64,000 nucleotides of DNA from DATBSL01 sp963729875 (lineage in GTDB: Bacteria; Acidobacteriota; Vicinamibacteria; Fen-336): positions 62,001 to 126,000 of the forward strand of contig CAVSPR010000004.1 of assembly GCA_963729875.1 (NCBI GenBank), read 5' to 3'. Shown one piece after another: positions 36,521 to 44,203 of the stretch; positions within the stretch are counted from its first letter, which is position 1, and every line of letters starts with the position of its first letter. The notes under the pieces are model-generated. The model did not search any database. It saw only the letters and a program-made list of their open reading frames with translations, and was not told where the DNA came from. A program made the translations under genes and the position numbers.

Positions 36521-38380
36521 ATGAGCGAGAAGCACGCGCCCGCCGGATCGAAGCCGTTCCTCGACCGGCTGGCCGAGGGCACCGTCGTGTTCGACGGGGC
36601 GATGGGCACGATGCTCTACGCCCGCGGGGTCTTCCTGAACCGCTGCTTCGACGAGCTCAACCTCTCGAGCCCCTCCCTCGTCCGACAGGTCCACACTGAG
36701 TACGTCGAGGCGGGCGCGGACGTGATCGAGACGAACACGTTCGGGGCCCACCGGTTCAAGCTCGGCCCGCACGGGCTCGAGTCCCAGACCCGGAAGATCA
36801 ACCGCGAGGGGGCCCGGATCGCCGGCGAGGTCGCGAAGGGCCGCGCCCTCGTGGCCGGGGCCATCGGCCCCATCGGCAAGCCGCTCGCCCCGATCGGCAA
36901 CGTGCGGCCGGAGGACGCCCAGGCGGCCTACCGTGAGCAGGCCGAGGGCCTGCTGGAGGGCGGAGTCGACCTCTTCCTGCTGGAGACGATGCCCTCGCTC
37001 GACCAGGCCCGGGCGGCGCTGGCCGCGGTCCGCTCCCTGACGACCGATGTGCCGGCGGCGGTCAGCCTGACCTTCAGCGAGGAGGGCAACACCATCCACG
37101 GCGACCGGCCCGAGGACGTCGTGCGCGAGCTGGAGGCGCTCGGGGTGCCCCTGATCGGCGCCAACTGCAGCCAGGGGCCGCAGGCGATGCTGGAGACCGT
37201 CCAGCGCATGGCGGCGGTCGCGCGCACGGCGAAGCTCTCCGCCATGCCGAACGCCGGCTCCGCCGCGCTCGTCGAAGGAAGATACGTCTATCTCTGCACG
37301 CCCGAGTACATGGCGACCTGGGCCCGGCGGTTCCTCGAGGCGGGCGTCAGCGTCGTGGGCGGCTGCTGCGGCACGACCCCGGCGCACATCAAGGACCTCG
37401 TCCGCTCGGTCCGCATGTACCAGCCGGCGCGGGCCGAGGTGAAGGTCCTCCCGCCGTCGAGGCCGAAGGAGGCGCCGGCCGCGCTCCCGCCCGAGGCGAA
37501 GTCCCCCCTCGGCCGAAAGCTGCGGCGCAAGTTCGTGGTCTCGGTCGAGCTCGACCCGCCTCGTGGCGCGGACCCGGGCGCCCTCATCGAGCGCGCGCAG
37601 CTGTGCAAGGAGAACGAGATCGACGCGATCAACGTCGCGGACGGGCCACGGGCCTCGGCGCGGATGAGCGCGCAGGCGCTGTGCATCCTCCTCCAGGAGA
37701 AGGTGGGGATCGACACCATCCTCCACTACACGTGCCGCGACCGGAACCTCCTCGGCATCCAGTCCGACCTGCTGGGCGCGCACGCCCTGGGCCTGCGGAA
37801 CATCCTGGCGATCACCGGCGACCCACCCAAGCTCGGCGACTACCCGGACGCGACCGCCGTGTACGACGTGGACTCGATCGGCCTCATCCGGATCATGGAC
37901 CACCTCAACCACGGGTGCGACCTGGCCGGCAACCTGATCGGTCCCGCCCTCGGCCTCCACGTGGGGTGCGGGGCCGACCCGAGCAAGCCGGACATGGAGA
38001 AGGAGGTCCGCCGGCTCGAGGAGAAGGTGAAGGCGGGGGCCGAGTACGTGATGACGCAGCCCGTCTACGACCCGAGGACGCTCGAGCGGTTCTTCTCGAT
38101 GGTCCGCCACCTCGACCTGCCGCTGCTCGTCGGCATCCTGCCCCTCTACTCCCACCGCAACGCCGAGTTCCTCCACAACGAGGTCCCGGGGATGACCATC
38201 CCGGACGACATCCGCGAGCGGATGCGCCGGGCGGGCTCGGGGGAGAAGGCGCAGCTCGAGGGGGTCAAGGTCGCGCAGGAGGCGACGCTGTGCGCCCGCG
38301 AGATGGGGCAGGGCGTCTACGTCATGCCGCCCTTCAACAAAGTGGAGCTGGCCGTCCGCGTGATCGACGTCCTGCGCTAG
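36521..38380 (+). CDS. bifunctional homocysteine S-methyltransferase / methylenetetrahydrofolate reductase
   Basis: A 619-residue fusion. Residues 1-300 are a zinc-dependent homocysteine methyltransferase: FDGAMGTMLYARGVF, ETNTFGAHRFKL, Cys216 in GANCSQGP and Cys282-Cys283 in VGGCCGTTP. A Pro/Ala-rich linker (about 305-335) leads to an MTHFR domain (340-619): VVSVELDPPRGADP, HYTCRDRN, ILAITGDPPKLGDYP and YVMTQPVYDPRTLERF. The same fusion is known in other bacteria (YitJ-like). It reduces methylene-THF and methylates homocysteine. The MetH cobalamin and activation domains are absent. Its folate supply would come from the glycine cleavage operon. Confidence 0.92.
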   Translation: MSEKHAPAGSKPFLDRLAEGTVVFDGAMGTMLYARGVFLNRCFDELNLSSPSLVRQVHTEYVEAGADVIETNTFGAHRFKLGPHGLESQTRKINREGARIAGEVAKGRALVAGAIGPIGKPLAPIGNVRPEDAQAAYREQAEGLLEGGVDLFLLETMPSLDQARAALAAVRSLTTDVPAAVSLTFSEEGNTIHGDRPEDVVRELEALGVPLIGANCSQGPQAMLETVQRMAAVARTAKLSAMPNAGSAALVEGRYVYLCTPEYMATWARRFLEAGVSVVGGCCGTTPAHIKDLVRSVRMYQPARAEVKVLPPSRPKEAPAALPPEAKSPLGRKLRRKFVVSVELDPPRGADPGALIERAQLCKENEIDAINVADGPRASARMSAQALCILLQEKVGIDTILHYTCRDRNLLGIQSDLLGAHALGLRNILAITGDPPKLGDYPDATAVYDVDSIGLIRIMDHLNHGCDLAGNLIGPALGLHVGCGADPSKPDMEKEVRRLEEKVKAGAEYVMTQPVYDPRTLERFFSMVRHLDLPLLVGILPLYSHRNAEFLHNEVPGMTIPDDIRERMRRAGSGEKAQLEGVKVAQEATLCAREMGQGVYVMPPFNKVELAVRVIDVLR

Positions 38381-38383
38381 ACT
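38378..38383 (+). promoter_or_regulatory. possible -10 hexamer TAGACT of the VWFA gene
   Basis: TAGACT overlaps the stop codon of the preceding gene. A transcript would begin near 38390, just upstream of the two candidate GTG starts. Low certainty, as the gene may also be read from the upstream promoter. Confidence 0.25.
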
Positions 38384-38406
38384 GGGACTTTCCCGAGGTG
38401 CAGGCC

Positions 38407-39351
38407 GTGACGCGATGGGTGGCCGGAGGCCTTGCCGCGCTCGTGCTGGTCGCCGCCCCGGCGAGGGCCCAGCGGACTCCGGAGTTCAAGGCGGGCCTCG
38501 ACCTCGTCGACGTCACGTTGTCCGTGCGGGACGGCAAGGGCGGGCTCGTGTCGGACCTCGCCGCCGGCGACTTCGTCGTCCGCGAGGACGGCCGGCCCCA
38601 GAAGCTCGAGCTGTTCGCCCCCGCGGCCCTCCCCGGGGAGCGCGAGGAGCTGGCCCTCAACCTCGGCATGCTGTTCGACACCAGCGGGAGCATGCGCAAG
38701 GACCTGCGGCTGAGCCAGGAGTCGGCCATCCGCTTCCTCGAGAACATCCCCCGCGCGCGCGACCTCGTCCTCATCTTCTTCGACCGGGACATCCGCCTCT
38801 CCCGCTACAGCTCGGAGAACCAGCAGGGCATCTTCGGGCGGATCCTGGAGACGCAGGGGGACGGCTTCACTGCCCTCTACGACGCGATCGCGGTCTACCT
38901 GTCCCGGGTGGGCGAGACGCCGGGCCGCAAGGTGCTGGTCGTCTTCACCGACGGCGACGACACCACCAGCCGGACCTCCCCGCAGGAGGTGCAGGCCTTC
39001 GTCCGCTCGAGCAGCGTGACGATCTACCCCGTCGCCTTCCCCGGGCAGAACCGGCCGGGCAGCACGGAGTCGCTGCGCGCCCGCTCCTTTCTCCACTCGC
39101 TCGCCGAGCTGAGCGGCGGCCGCGTCTTCCAGCCCTCGGCCTCGCGCGAGCTGGCCGGGATCTACCAGTCGATCCTCGACGAGCTCGGCACCCAGTACGT
39201 CCTCGGCTACGTCTCGGACAACCCGAAGCGCGACGGGAAGTTCCGCAAGATCGCGGTGGAGGTGAACCGGCCGGGCCTCAAGGTCCGGCACCGCACCGGC
39301 TACGACGCGCCGAAGGACGAGGCCCCGCGGCGGCCCGTCAGCGGCCGCTAG
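38407..39351 (+). CDS. exported VWFA-domain protein, acidobacterial type
   Basis: A 314-residue exported protein with a signal peptide (VAGGLAALVLVAAPARA). A beta-sandwich DVTLSVRDGKGGLVSDL-FVVREDG precedes the VWA domain. The MIDAS motif is intact (DTSGS, plus VFTDGDDTT). The end YVLGYVSDN-F-KIAVEVN-RHRTGYDAP matches the family described as VWFA-related acidobacterial domain. It probably binds proteins or matrix in the envelope. GTG 38407 is chosen; GTG 38398 in frame adds three residues. Its stop shares a CTAG palindrome with the lpxD stop on the other strand. Confidence 0.85.
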   Translation: MTRWVAGGLAALVLVAAPARAQRTPEFKAGLDLVDVTLSVRDGKGGLVSDLAAGDFVVREDGRPQKLELFAPAALPGEREELALNLGMLFDTSGSMRKDLRLSQESAIRFLENIPRARDLVLIFFDRDIRLSRYSSENQQGIFGRILETQGDGFTALYDAIAVYLSRVGETPGRKVLVVFTDGDDTTSRTSPQEVQAFVRSSSVTIYPVAFPGQNRPGSTESLRARSFLHSLAELSGGRVFQPSASRELAGIYQSILDELGTQYVLGYVSDNPKRDGKFRKIAVEVNRPGLKVRHRTGYDAPKDEAPRRPVSGR

Positions 39352-40367
39352 CGCGATCCCAGCCGCGACTCGACCTTGCGCTCCAGCTCCCGCAGCCGCC
39401 TCTGAAGCTCGGGCAGCTTCGCAAACACCGCGCTCGACTTGAGCCAGGCGCGGTTCGCGATGGCGGGAGAGCCGGAGACGACCGCGCCCTTCTCGACGTC
39501 CCCCGGGATGCCGCTCTGGGCGGTGGCGATCACGCCGTCGCCGATCGTGAGGTGGCCGGCTACGCCCACCTGCCCGGCCAGCGTCACGCCGTTCCCGACC
39601 CGGGTGCTGCCGGCGATGCCCACCTGCCCCGCGAGCACCGTGTCCTCGCCGACCGTGACGGAGTGGCCGATCTGCACGAGGTTGTCGAGCTTCGCTCCCC
39701 GTCCGATCCGGGTCTCGCCGAGCGCCGCCCGGTCGATCGCGGTGAGCGCCCCGATCTCGACGTCGTCCTCGACCACCACGGTCCCGACCTGGGGGAACTT
39801 GTGGTAGCGGCCCTCGCCGTCGCGGGCGAAGCCGAAGCCGTCGGAGCCGACGACGGCCCCGTTCTGGACGACGACCCGGTTCCCGAGCCGGCAGCGCTCG
39901 CGCACCTGCACCCCGGAGTGGAGGACGCAGTCCTCGCCGACCTCGACCCCGTCGTAGAGCACCACGTGAGGGTGGACGACGGTGCGGGCGCCGACGCGCG
40001 CCCCGGCCCCGACGACCGCGAGGGCGCCCACGTGGACGCCGGCCCCGAGCTCGGCGGTGGGGTGGATCCGGGCCGAGGGGTCGACGCCGGGAGCCGGGTG
40101 CTCCAGGGGACGCAGGAGCGCCACCGCGCGGGCGAAGGCGAGGTAGGGGTTCTCGGTGAAGAGGCAGGCCGTGGGGGCCTCGTGCCCCGGCGCCAGGATG
40201 ACCGCCGCCGCGCGTGTCGTGTGGAGGTGGGCCGCGTACCGTGGGTTGGCGAGGAAGGTGACGTCGCCGGGGCCGGCGAGCTCGATGGGGGCCACCCCCG
40301 TGACCTCCCGCTCGCCGTCGCCGCGCAGCTCGCAGCCGAGTCGCTCGGCCAGCTCGCCGAGCTTCAC
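39348..40367 (-). CDS. lpxD: UDP-3-O-acylglucosamine N-acyltransferase
   Basis: Adds the N-linked acyl chain in lipid A synthesis, at the cytoplasmic face. The 339-residue product has the uridine-binding N-terminal domain (LGELAERLGCELRGDG, VTFLANPRYAAHL) and the left-handed beta-helix made of hexapeptide repeats. The catalytic His is in NLVQIGHSVTVGEDT, and GSDGFGFARDGEGRYHKFPQ is diagnostic. It ends in a C-terminal helix. GTG 40367 overlaps the bactofilin stop (GTGA). Presence of lpxD implies lipopolysaccharide and an outer membrane. Confidence 0.94.
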   Translation of the reverse strand: MKLGELAERLGCELRGDGEREVTGVAPIELAGPGDVTFLANPRYAAHLHTTRAAAVILAPGHEAPTACLFTENPYLAFARAVALLRPLEHPAPGVDPSARIHPTAELGAGVHVGALAVVGAGARVGARTVVHPHVVLYDGVEVGEDCVLHSGVQVRERCRLGNRVVVQNGAVVGSDGFGFARDGEGRYHKFPQVGTVVVEDDVEIGALTAIDRAALGETRIGRGAKLDNLVQIGHSVTVGEDTVLAGQVGIAGSTRVGNGVTLAGQVGVAGHLTIGDGVIATAQSGIPGDVEKGAVVSGSPAIANRAWLKSSAVFAKLPELQRRLRELERKVESRLGSR

Positions 40368-40777
40368 GCGCCCGCCTTGTCCTGCTTCTCCGCCGGGGCC
40401 GGCGGGTCCCCGGGCCGCGGGGCCGCGGCGGGAGAGGCGGCCGGCGCGGGCTTCGACGCCCCCTCGCCCGCGGCCACCGAGCCGGACAGCCACGCGCCCT
40501 CGCGCACGACCAGGACCCGCGCGTCGACGGTGCCCTGCACGCGGGCCTTCTCCGCGAGGGTCACGCTGCGCGCGCGCACGTCGCCCTTGAGCTCGCCCGC
40601 GACCTCCACCGCGTCGGCCGAGACCACGGCCTCCACCCGCGCACTCTCCCCCAGCACCAGGCGCCCGGAGAGCGTGATCTCGCCGCGGAAGCGCCCCAGC
40701 ACGACCGCGTCCTTCCCCTTGAGCTTCCCCTCGACGTCCGCCTGCGCGTCGACGACGGTGGCCTTCTCGTCCGCCAT
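40364..40777 (-). CDS. bactofilin family protein
   Basis: A 137-residue cytoskeletal bactofilin (DUF583), forming right-handed beta-helical filaments, often tied to cell shape or envelope enzymes. The core is VVLGRFRGEITLSGRLVLGE and VAGELKGDVRARSVTL, with a Pro/Ala-rich C-terminal tail of about 35 residues. ATG 40777 has GGAGCGAGG upstream and a TAGAAT hexamer at 40804-40799. It is translationally coupled to lpxD, unusual company that may link filament and lipid A synthesis or just share a promoter. Confidence 0.87.
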   Translation of the reverse strand: MADEKATVVDAQADVEGKLKGKDAVVLGRFRGEITLSGRLVLGESARVEAVVSADAVEVAGELKGDVRARSVTLAEKARVQGTVDARVLVVREGAWLSGSVAAGEGASKPAPAASPAAAPRPGDPPAPAEKQDKAGA

Positions 40778-40798
40778 GCTTGCCTCGCTCCGCCGCGC

Positions 40799-40804
40799 AT
40801 TCTA
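40799..40804 (-). promoter_or_regulatory. -10 hexamer TAGAAT of bactofilin-lpxD
   Basis: TAGAAT on the minus strand, 21 nt upstream of ATG 40777, with a normal Shine-Dalgarno between. No clear -35. Confidence 0.35.
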
Positions 40805-40847
40805 TCAGGCCGGCGCCCACGCGCCCCCGTCCTCCCCCGCGGCCCGC

Positions 40848-40853
40848 TATGAT
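40848..40853 (+). promoter_or_regulatory. -10 hexamer TATGAT of uvrB
   Basis: TATGAT is followed by GTCCGG and then ATG 40860, which opens a nine-codon reading frame ending on the uvrB start. A transcript starting at the usual distance would begin with that AUG. No LexA-like box was recognised. Confidence 0.4.
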
Positions 40854-40859
40854 GTCCGG

Positions 40860-40889
40860 ATGGCCCCCGTCCCCGCGGTGCACCCGTGA
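40860..40889 (+). CDS. possible leaderless minicistron overlapping the uvrB start
   Basis: ATG followed by eight codons (MAPVPAVHP) and TGA. The stop overlaps the uvrB GTG (GTGA). It begins exactly where a transcript from the TATGAT at 40848 should start, while uvrB has no Shine-Dalgarno. It could deliver ribosomes to uvrB by coupling. Short length makes chance possible. Confidence 0.3.
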   Translation: MAPVPAVHP

Positions 40890-42928
40890 GCCCCGTCCGC
40901 CCCGAGCCGGAGCGGCTCGCCCCCGCGGTGGCGGACACGCGGTTCGAGCTCGTCAGCGATTTCGAGCCCCGGGGCGACCAGCCCCGCGCGATCGGTGAGC
41001 TCATGGAGGGCCTCGAGCGCGGGGACGAGCACCAGGTCCTCCTCGGGGTCACCGGCTCGGGGAAGACCTTCACCGTCGCCTCCGTCGTCGCGCAGGTGAA
41101 CCGGCCGACCCTCGTCCTCGCCCACAACAAGACGCTCGCCGCCCAGCTCTACCAGGAGTTCAAGGGCTTCTTCCCGACGAACGCGGTCGAGTACTTCGTC
41201 TCCTACTACGACTACTACCAGCCCGAGGCGTACGTCCCGCAGTCGGACACCTACATCGAGAAGGAGTCCACGATCAACGAGGAGATCGACCGCCTCCGCC
41301 TCTCCGCCACGCGGAGCCTCTTCGAGCGCCGCGACGTCCTGATCGTGGCCTCGGTGTCGTGCATCTACGGCCTCGGCTCGCCCGAGGCCTACTACGGGAT
41401 GCTGCTCTTCGTCAGGCAGGGGGACACCCTCGACCGCCGGGACCTTCTCTCCCGGCTCGTCGAGGCGCGCTACGACCGCAACGACTACGAGCTCAAGCGC
41501 GGGACCTTCCGCGTGCGGGGCGACGTGGTCGAGATCGTCCCCTCCTACGAGGAGAGCGGGGTGAGGATCGAGCTGTTCGGGGACGAGGTGGAGAGGATCA
41601 GCGGCTTCGACCCGCTCACCGGGAAGACCACTGGGAGGCTGGCCCAGGTCGCGATCTACCCGTCGAGCCACTACGTGACCCCCCAGCCCCGGCTCGCGGA
41701 CGCGGTGAGGACGATCGAGGCGGAGCTCGTCGAGGAGAAGGCGAAGCTCGAGACCCAGGGCAAGCTCCTCGAGGCGCAGCGGCTCTTCCAGCGCACGATG
41801 TTCGACCTCGAGATGCTTCGCGAGACCGGCCACTGCCACGGCATCGAGAACTACTCGCGCCACCTGTCGGGGCGGAGGCCGGGGGAGCCGCCGCCCACCC
41901 TGCTCGACTACCTGCCGAAGGACGCGCTCATGGTGGTGGACGAGTCGCACCAGTCGATCCCGCAGGTGCGCGGCATGTTCCACGGCGACCGCCAGCGCAA
42001 GTCGACCCTCGTCGAGTACGGCTTCCGCCTCCCCTCCGCCCTCGACAACCGGCCGCTGAGCTTCGAGGAGTTCGAGGAGCGCCTCGGCCAGGTGCTCTAC
42101 GTCTCCGCCACGCCCGGGCCCTACGAGCTGAAGAAGGCGGGGGGCGTGGTGGTCGAGCAGGTCATCCGCCCGACCGGCCTCATGGACCCGCGCCTCGAGG
42201 TGCGGCCGGTGAAGGGGCAGGTGGACGACCTGCTGGCGGAGATCCGGGCCCGGGCGGCGAAGGGGCAGCGCGTCCTCGTCACCACCCTGACCAAGCGGAT
42301 GGCCGAGGACCTCACCGAGTACTACCACGACCTCGGGGTGAGGGTGCGCTACCTGCACTCCGACATCGAGACGCTCGAGCGGGTGAGGATCCTGCGCGAC
42401 CTGCGCAAGGGGGAGTTCGACGTGCTCGTGGGCATCAACCTCCTGCGCGAGGGGCTCGACCTCCCCGAGGTGTCGCTGGTGGCGATCCTCGACGCGGACA
42501 AGGAGGGCTTCCTGCGCTCCGCGGGCTCACTGATCCAGACGATCGGGCGCGCCGCCCGCAACGTCGAGGGGATGGCCATCCTCTACGCCGACCAGGTCAC
42601 GGACTCCATGAAGGCGGCGATCGACGAGACGACGCGGCGGCGCGTGCGGCAGGAGGAGTACAACCGCGAGAACGACATCACCCCGGAGACGATCCGCAAG
42701 AGCATCGGGGATCTGCTCTCCTCGGTCTACGAGCACGACTACGCGGCCGTGCCCGAGGTCGAGGAGGAGCCGGAGGCCCGCTACCGCTCCCTCGAGGACC
42801 TGGAGGGCGAGGTCAAGGCCCTCGAGAAGCAGATGCGAGAGGCGGCGAAGGCGCTCGAGTTCGAGAAGGCGGCCGAGCTGCGCGACCGCATCCGGCGGCT
42901 GCGGGCGCGCGAGTTCGGCCTCAAGTAG
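40886..42928 (+). CDS. uvrB: excinuclease ABC subunit B
   Basis: Damage-verification helicase of nucleotide excision repair. The 680-residue length is normal. Walker A GVTGSGKT lies at residues 54-61. The beta-hairpin region YYDYYQPEAYVPQSDTYIEK, the motif MVVDESHQSIPQ, and the helicase motifs VGINLLREGLDLPEV and QTIGRAARN are all intact. The C-terminal UVR motif (LEKQMREAAKALEFEKAAEL) would bind UvrC. GTG 40886 is used; the first 20 residues are not conserved. uvrA and a full uvrC are not in the window; only the degenerate UvrC-like protein at 18 kb is. Confidence 0.96.
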   Translation: MSPVRPEPERLAPAVADTRFELVSDFEPRGDQPRAIGELMEGLERGDEHQVLLGVTGSGKTFTVASVVAQVNRPTLVLAHNKTLAAQLYQEFKGFFPTNAVEYFVSYYDYYQPEAYVPQSDTYIEKESTINEEIDRLRLSATRSLFERRDVLIVASVSCIYGLGSPEAYYGMLLFVRQGDTLDRRDLLSRLVEARYDRNDYELKRGTFRVRGDVVEIVPSYEESGVRIELFGDEVERISGFDPLTGKTTGRLAQVAIYPSSHYVTPQPRLADAVRTIEAELVEEKAKLETQGKLLEAQRLFQRTMFDLEMLRETGHCHGIENYSRHLSGRRPGEPPPTLLDYLPKDALMVVDESHQSIPQVRGMFHGDRQRKSTLVEYGFRLPSALDNRPLSFEEFEERLGQVLYVSATPGPYELKKAGGVVVEQVIRPTGLMDPRLEVRPVKGQVDDLLAEIRARAAKGQRVLVTTLTKRMAEDLTEYYHDLGVRVRYLHSDIETLERVRILRDLRKGEFDVLVGINLLREGLDLPEVSLVAILDADKEGFLRSAGSLIQTIGRAARNVEGMAILYADQVTDSMKAAIDETTRRRVRQEEYNRENDITPETIRKSIGDLLSSVYEHDYAAVPEVEEEPEARYRSLEDLEGEVKALEKQMREAAKALEFEKAAELRDRIRRLRAREFGLK

Positions 42929-42941
42929 CCGGGCGCGCCGG

Positions 42942-44165
42942 TCAGGCTGTCTTGACGAGCGGCGGCCGCGGCGCGGGTTCGCCGAGGGCCTCGCCGAGCT
43001 TCAGCTGCTTCAGGTAGAGGCGGAAGCGCCGCTGCTGGGCGCGGGGCATGTGGATGATCTCCGTGCCGATCTCGAAGCCGCCCCGGGCCCCCACCACGCG
43101 CAGGACCCTCACCGCGGCCTCCACCGTCTCCCCGTTCGGGGGGAGCGACAGCTGGACCCTCACGAAGGCGCCCGTGGGCAGCGGCTCCGGCGCGTGGAAG
43201 AGGACGCCGCCCTCGCTCACGTTGATCGTGGTGAGGGCGTGGGAGCCCTTCTCGAGGGCGCTGTACCGGCCGGGGAGTGTCGCCTCGAGCCGCGAGTACT
43301 CGCGCCGCTCGTCGGAGAAGGGCTTGACGCAGTTCTTGCCCATGCTCTTCGCGATGTAGAGCGCCCGGTCCGCCCGGTCCACGAGCTCCTGCGCGGTCGT
43401 GGCGTCGCCGGGCAGGCCGGCCACCCCGATGCTGACGGTGAGCGGCCGGCCGCCGCGCTCCTCGTCCCGGCCGATCCCCGCGTCCTCGACGGCCGCGCGC
43501 AGCTTCTCCCCGATCTTGAGGGCGGCGAGCTTGGGGGTGCTCGGGAGCAGGATGGCGAACTCCTCGCCGCCGTAGCGCGCCACCACGTCCACCTCGCGCA
43601 CGGTCTTCTTCAGTACGGAGGCCATGCGGCGCAGGGCCATGTTGCCGGCGAGGTGCCCCTTCGAGTCGTTGAGGGCCTTGAAGTCGTCGGCGTCGATCAT
43701 GAGGAGGGTGAGCGGCGTGTCGTAGCGCTCCGCGCGCCGTACCTCGGAGACGACCCGGTCCTGGAAGTAGCGGAAATTGTAGAGGCGGGTGAGCTCGTCG
43801 TAGATGGCGGAGTCCTGGGCCTTGCGCAGGATCTTGATCTCGACGATCGCCGGGTTGTGGAGCTTGCGCTGGCTGCGCAGGAAGTACTGCAGCACCGCCA
43901 CCCGCAGGTCCACCTTCTCGGGGACGAGCCGGTTCAGGTCCTCCCACTGGCGCAGCACGCGGAGCCAGTGCTCGTGGGCCCGGGCGGGGGCGAAGTCGAG
44001 CTGGGTGAGGACGAAGAGGAGCACCCCGTAGACCTCGGGGCCCTCCGCGGCCTCCAGGCGCTCCATCGCCTCGCGCCAGCCCGCGGGGGTCTTCGGCCCC
44101 GTCCCGAGCATGGCGATGATGCGGTCCGCGACCACGGTGTTGAGCCGGCTGTCCTGCTTCACCAT
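42942..44165 (-). CDS. diguanylate cyclase with PilZ domain
   Basis: A 407-residue cytoplasmic protein making and sensing cyclic di-GMP. The N-terminal helical region (about 1-145) is unassigned. The GGDEF domain (about 150-300) has DELTRLYNFRYFQD, LMIDADDFKALND, the active-site RYGGEEF and the upstream inhibitory I-site RxxD (REVD). A PilZ-type domain follows, with RREYSRLEATLPGRYS and INVSEGGVLF, which carry the c-di-GMP binding pattern (RxxxR, then N-x-S-x-x-G). ATG 44165 follows GGGAGAACGGG. It lies 38 bp downstream of the FHA-EAL gene on the same strand, so synthesis and breakdown are probably co-expressed. Confidence 0.87.
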   Translation of the reverse strand: MVKQDSRLNTVVADRIIAMLGTGPKTPAGWREAMERLEAAEGPEVYGVLLFVLTQLDFAPARAHEHWLRVLRQWEDLNRLVPEKVDLRVAVLQYFLRSQRKLHNPAIVEIKILRKAQDSAIYDELTRLYNFRYFQDRVVSEVRRAERYDTPLTLLMIDADDFKALNDSKGHLAGNMALRRMASVLKKTVREVDVVARYGGEEFAILLPSTPKLAALKIGEKLRAAVEDAGIGRDEERGGRPLTVSIGVAGLPGDATTAQELVDRADRALYIAKSMGKNCVKPFSDERREYSRLEATLPGRYSALEKGSHALTTINVSEGGVLFHAPEPLPTGAFVRVQLSLPPNGETVEAAVRVLRVVGARGGFEIGTEIIHMPRAQQRRFRLYLKQLKLGEALGEPAPRPPLVKTA

Positions 44166-44203
44166 CGTCCCGTTCTCCCGCGCGTCCCGGGCCACGCTCG
44201 CCC

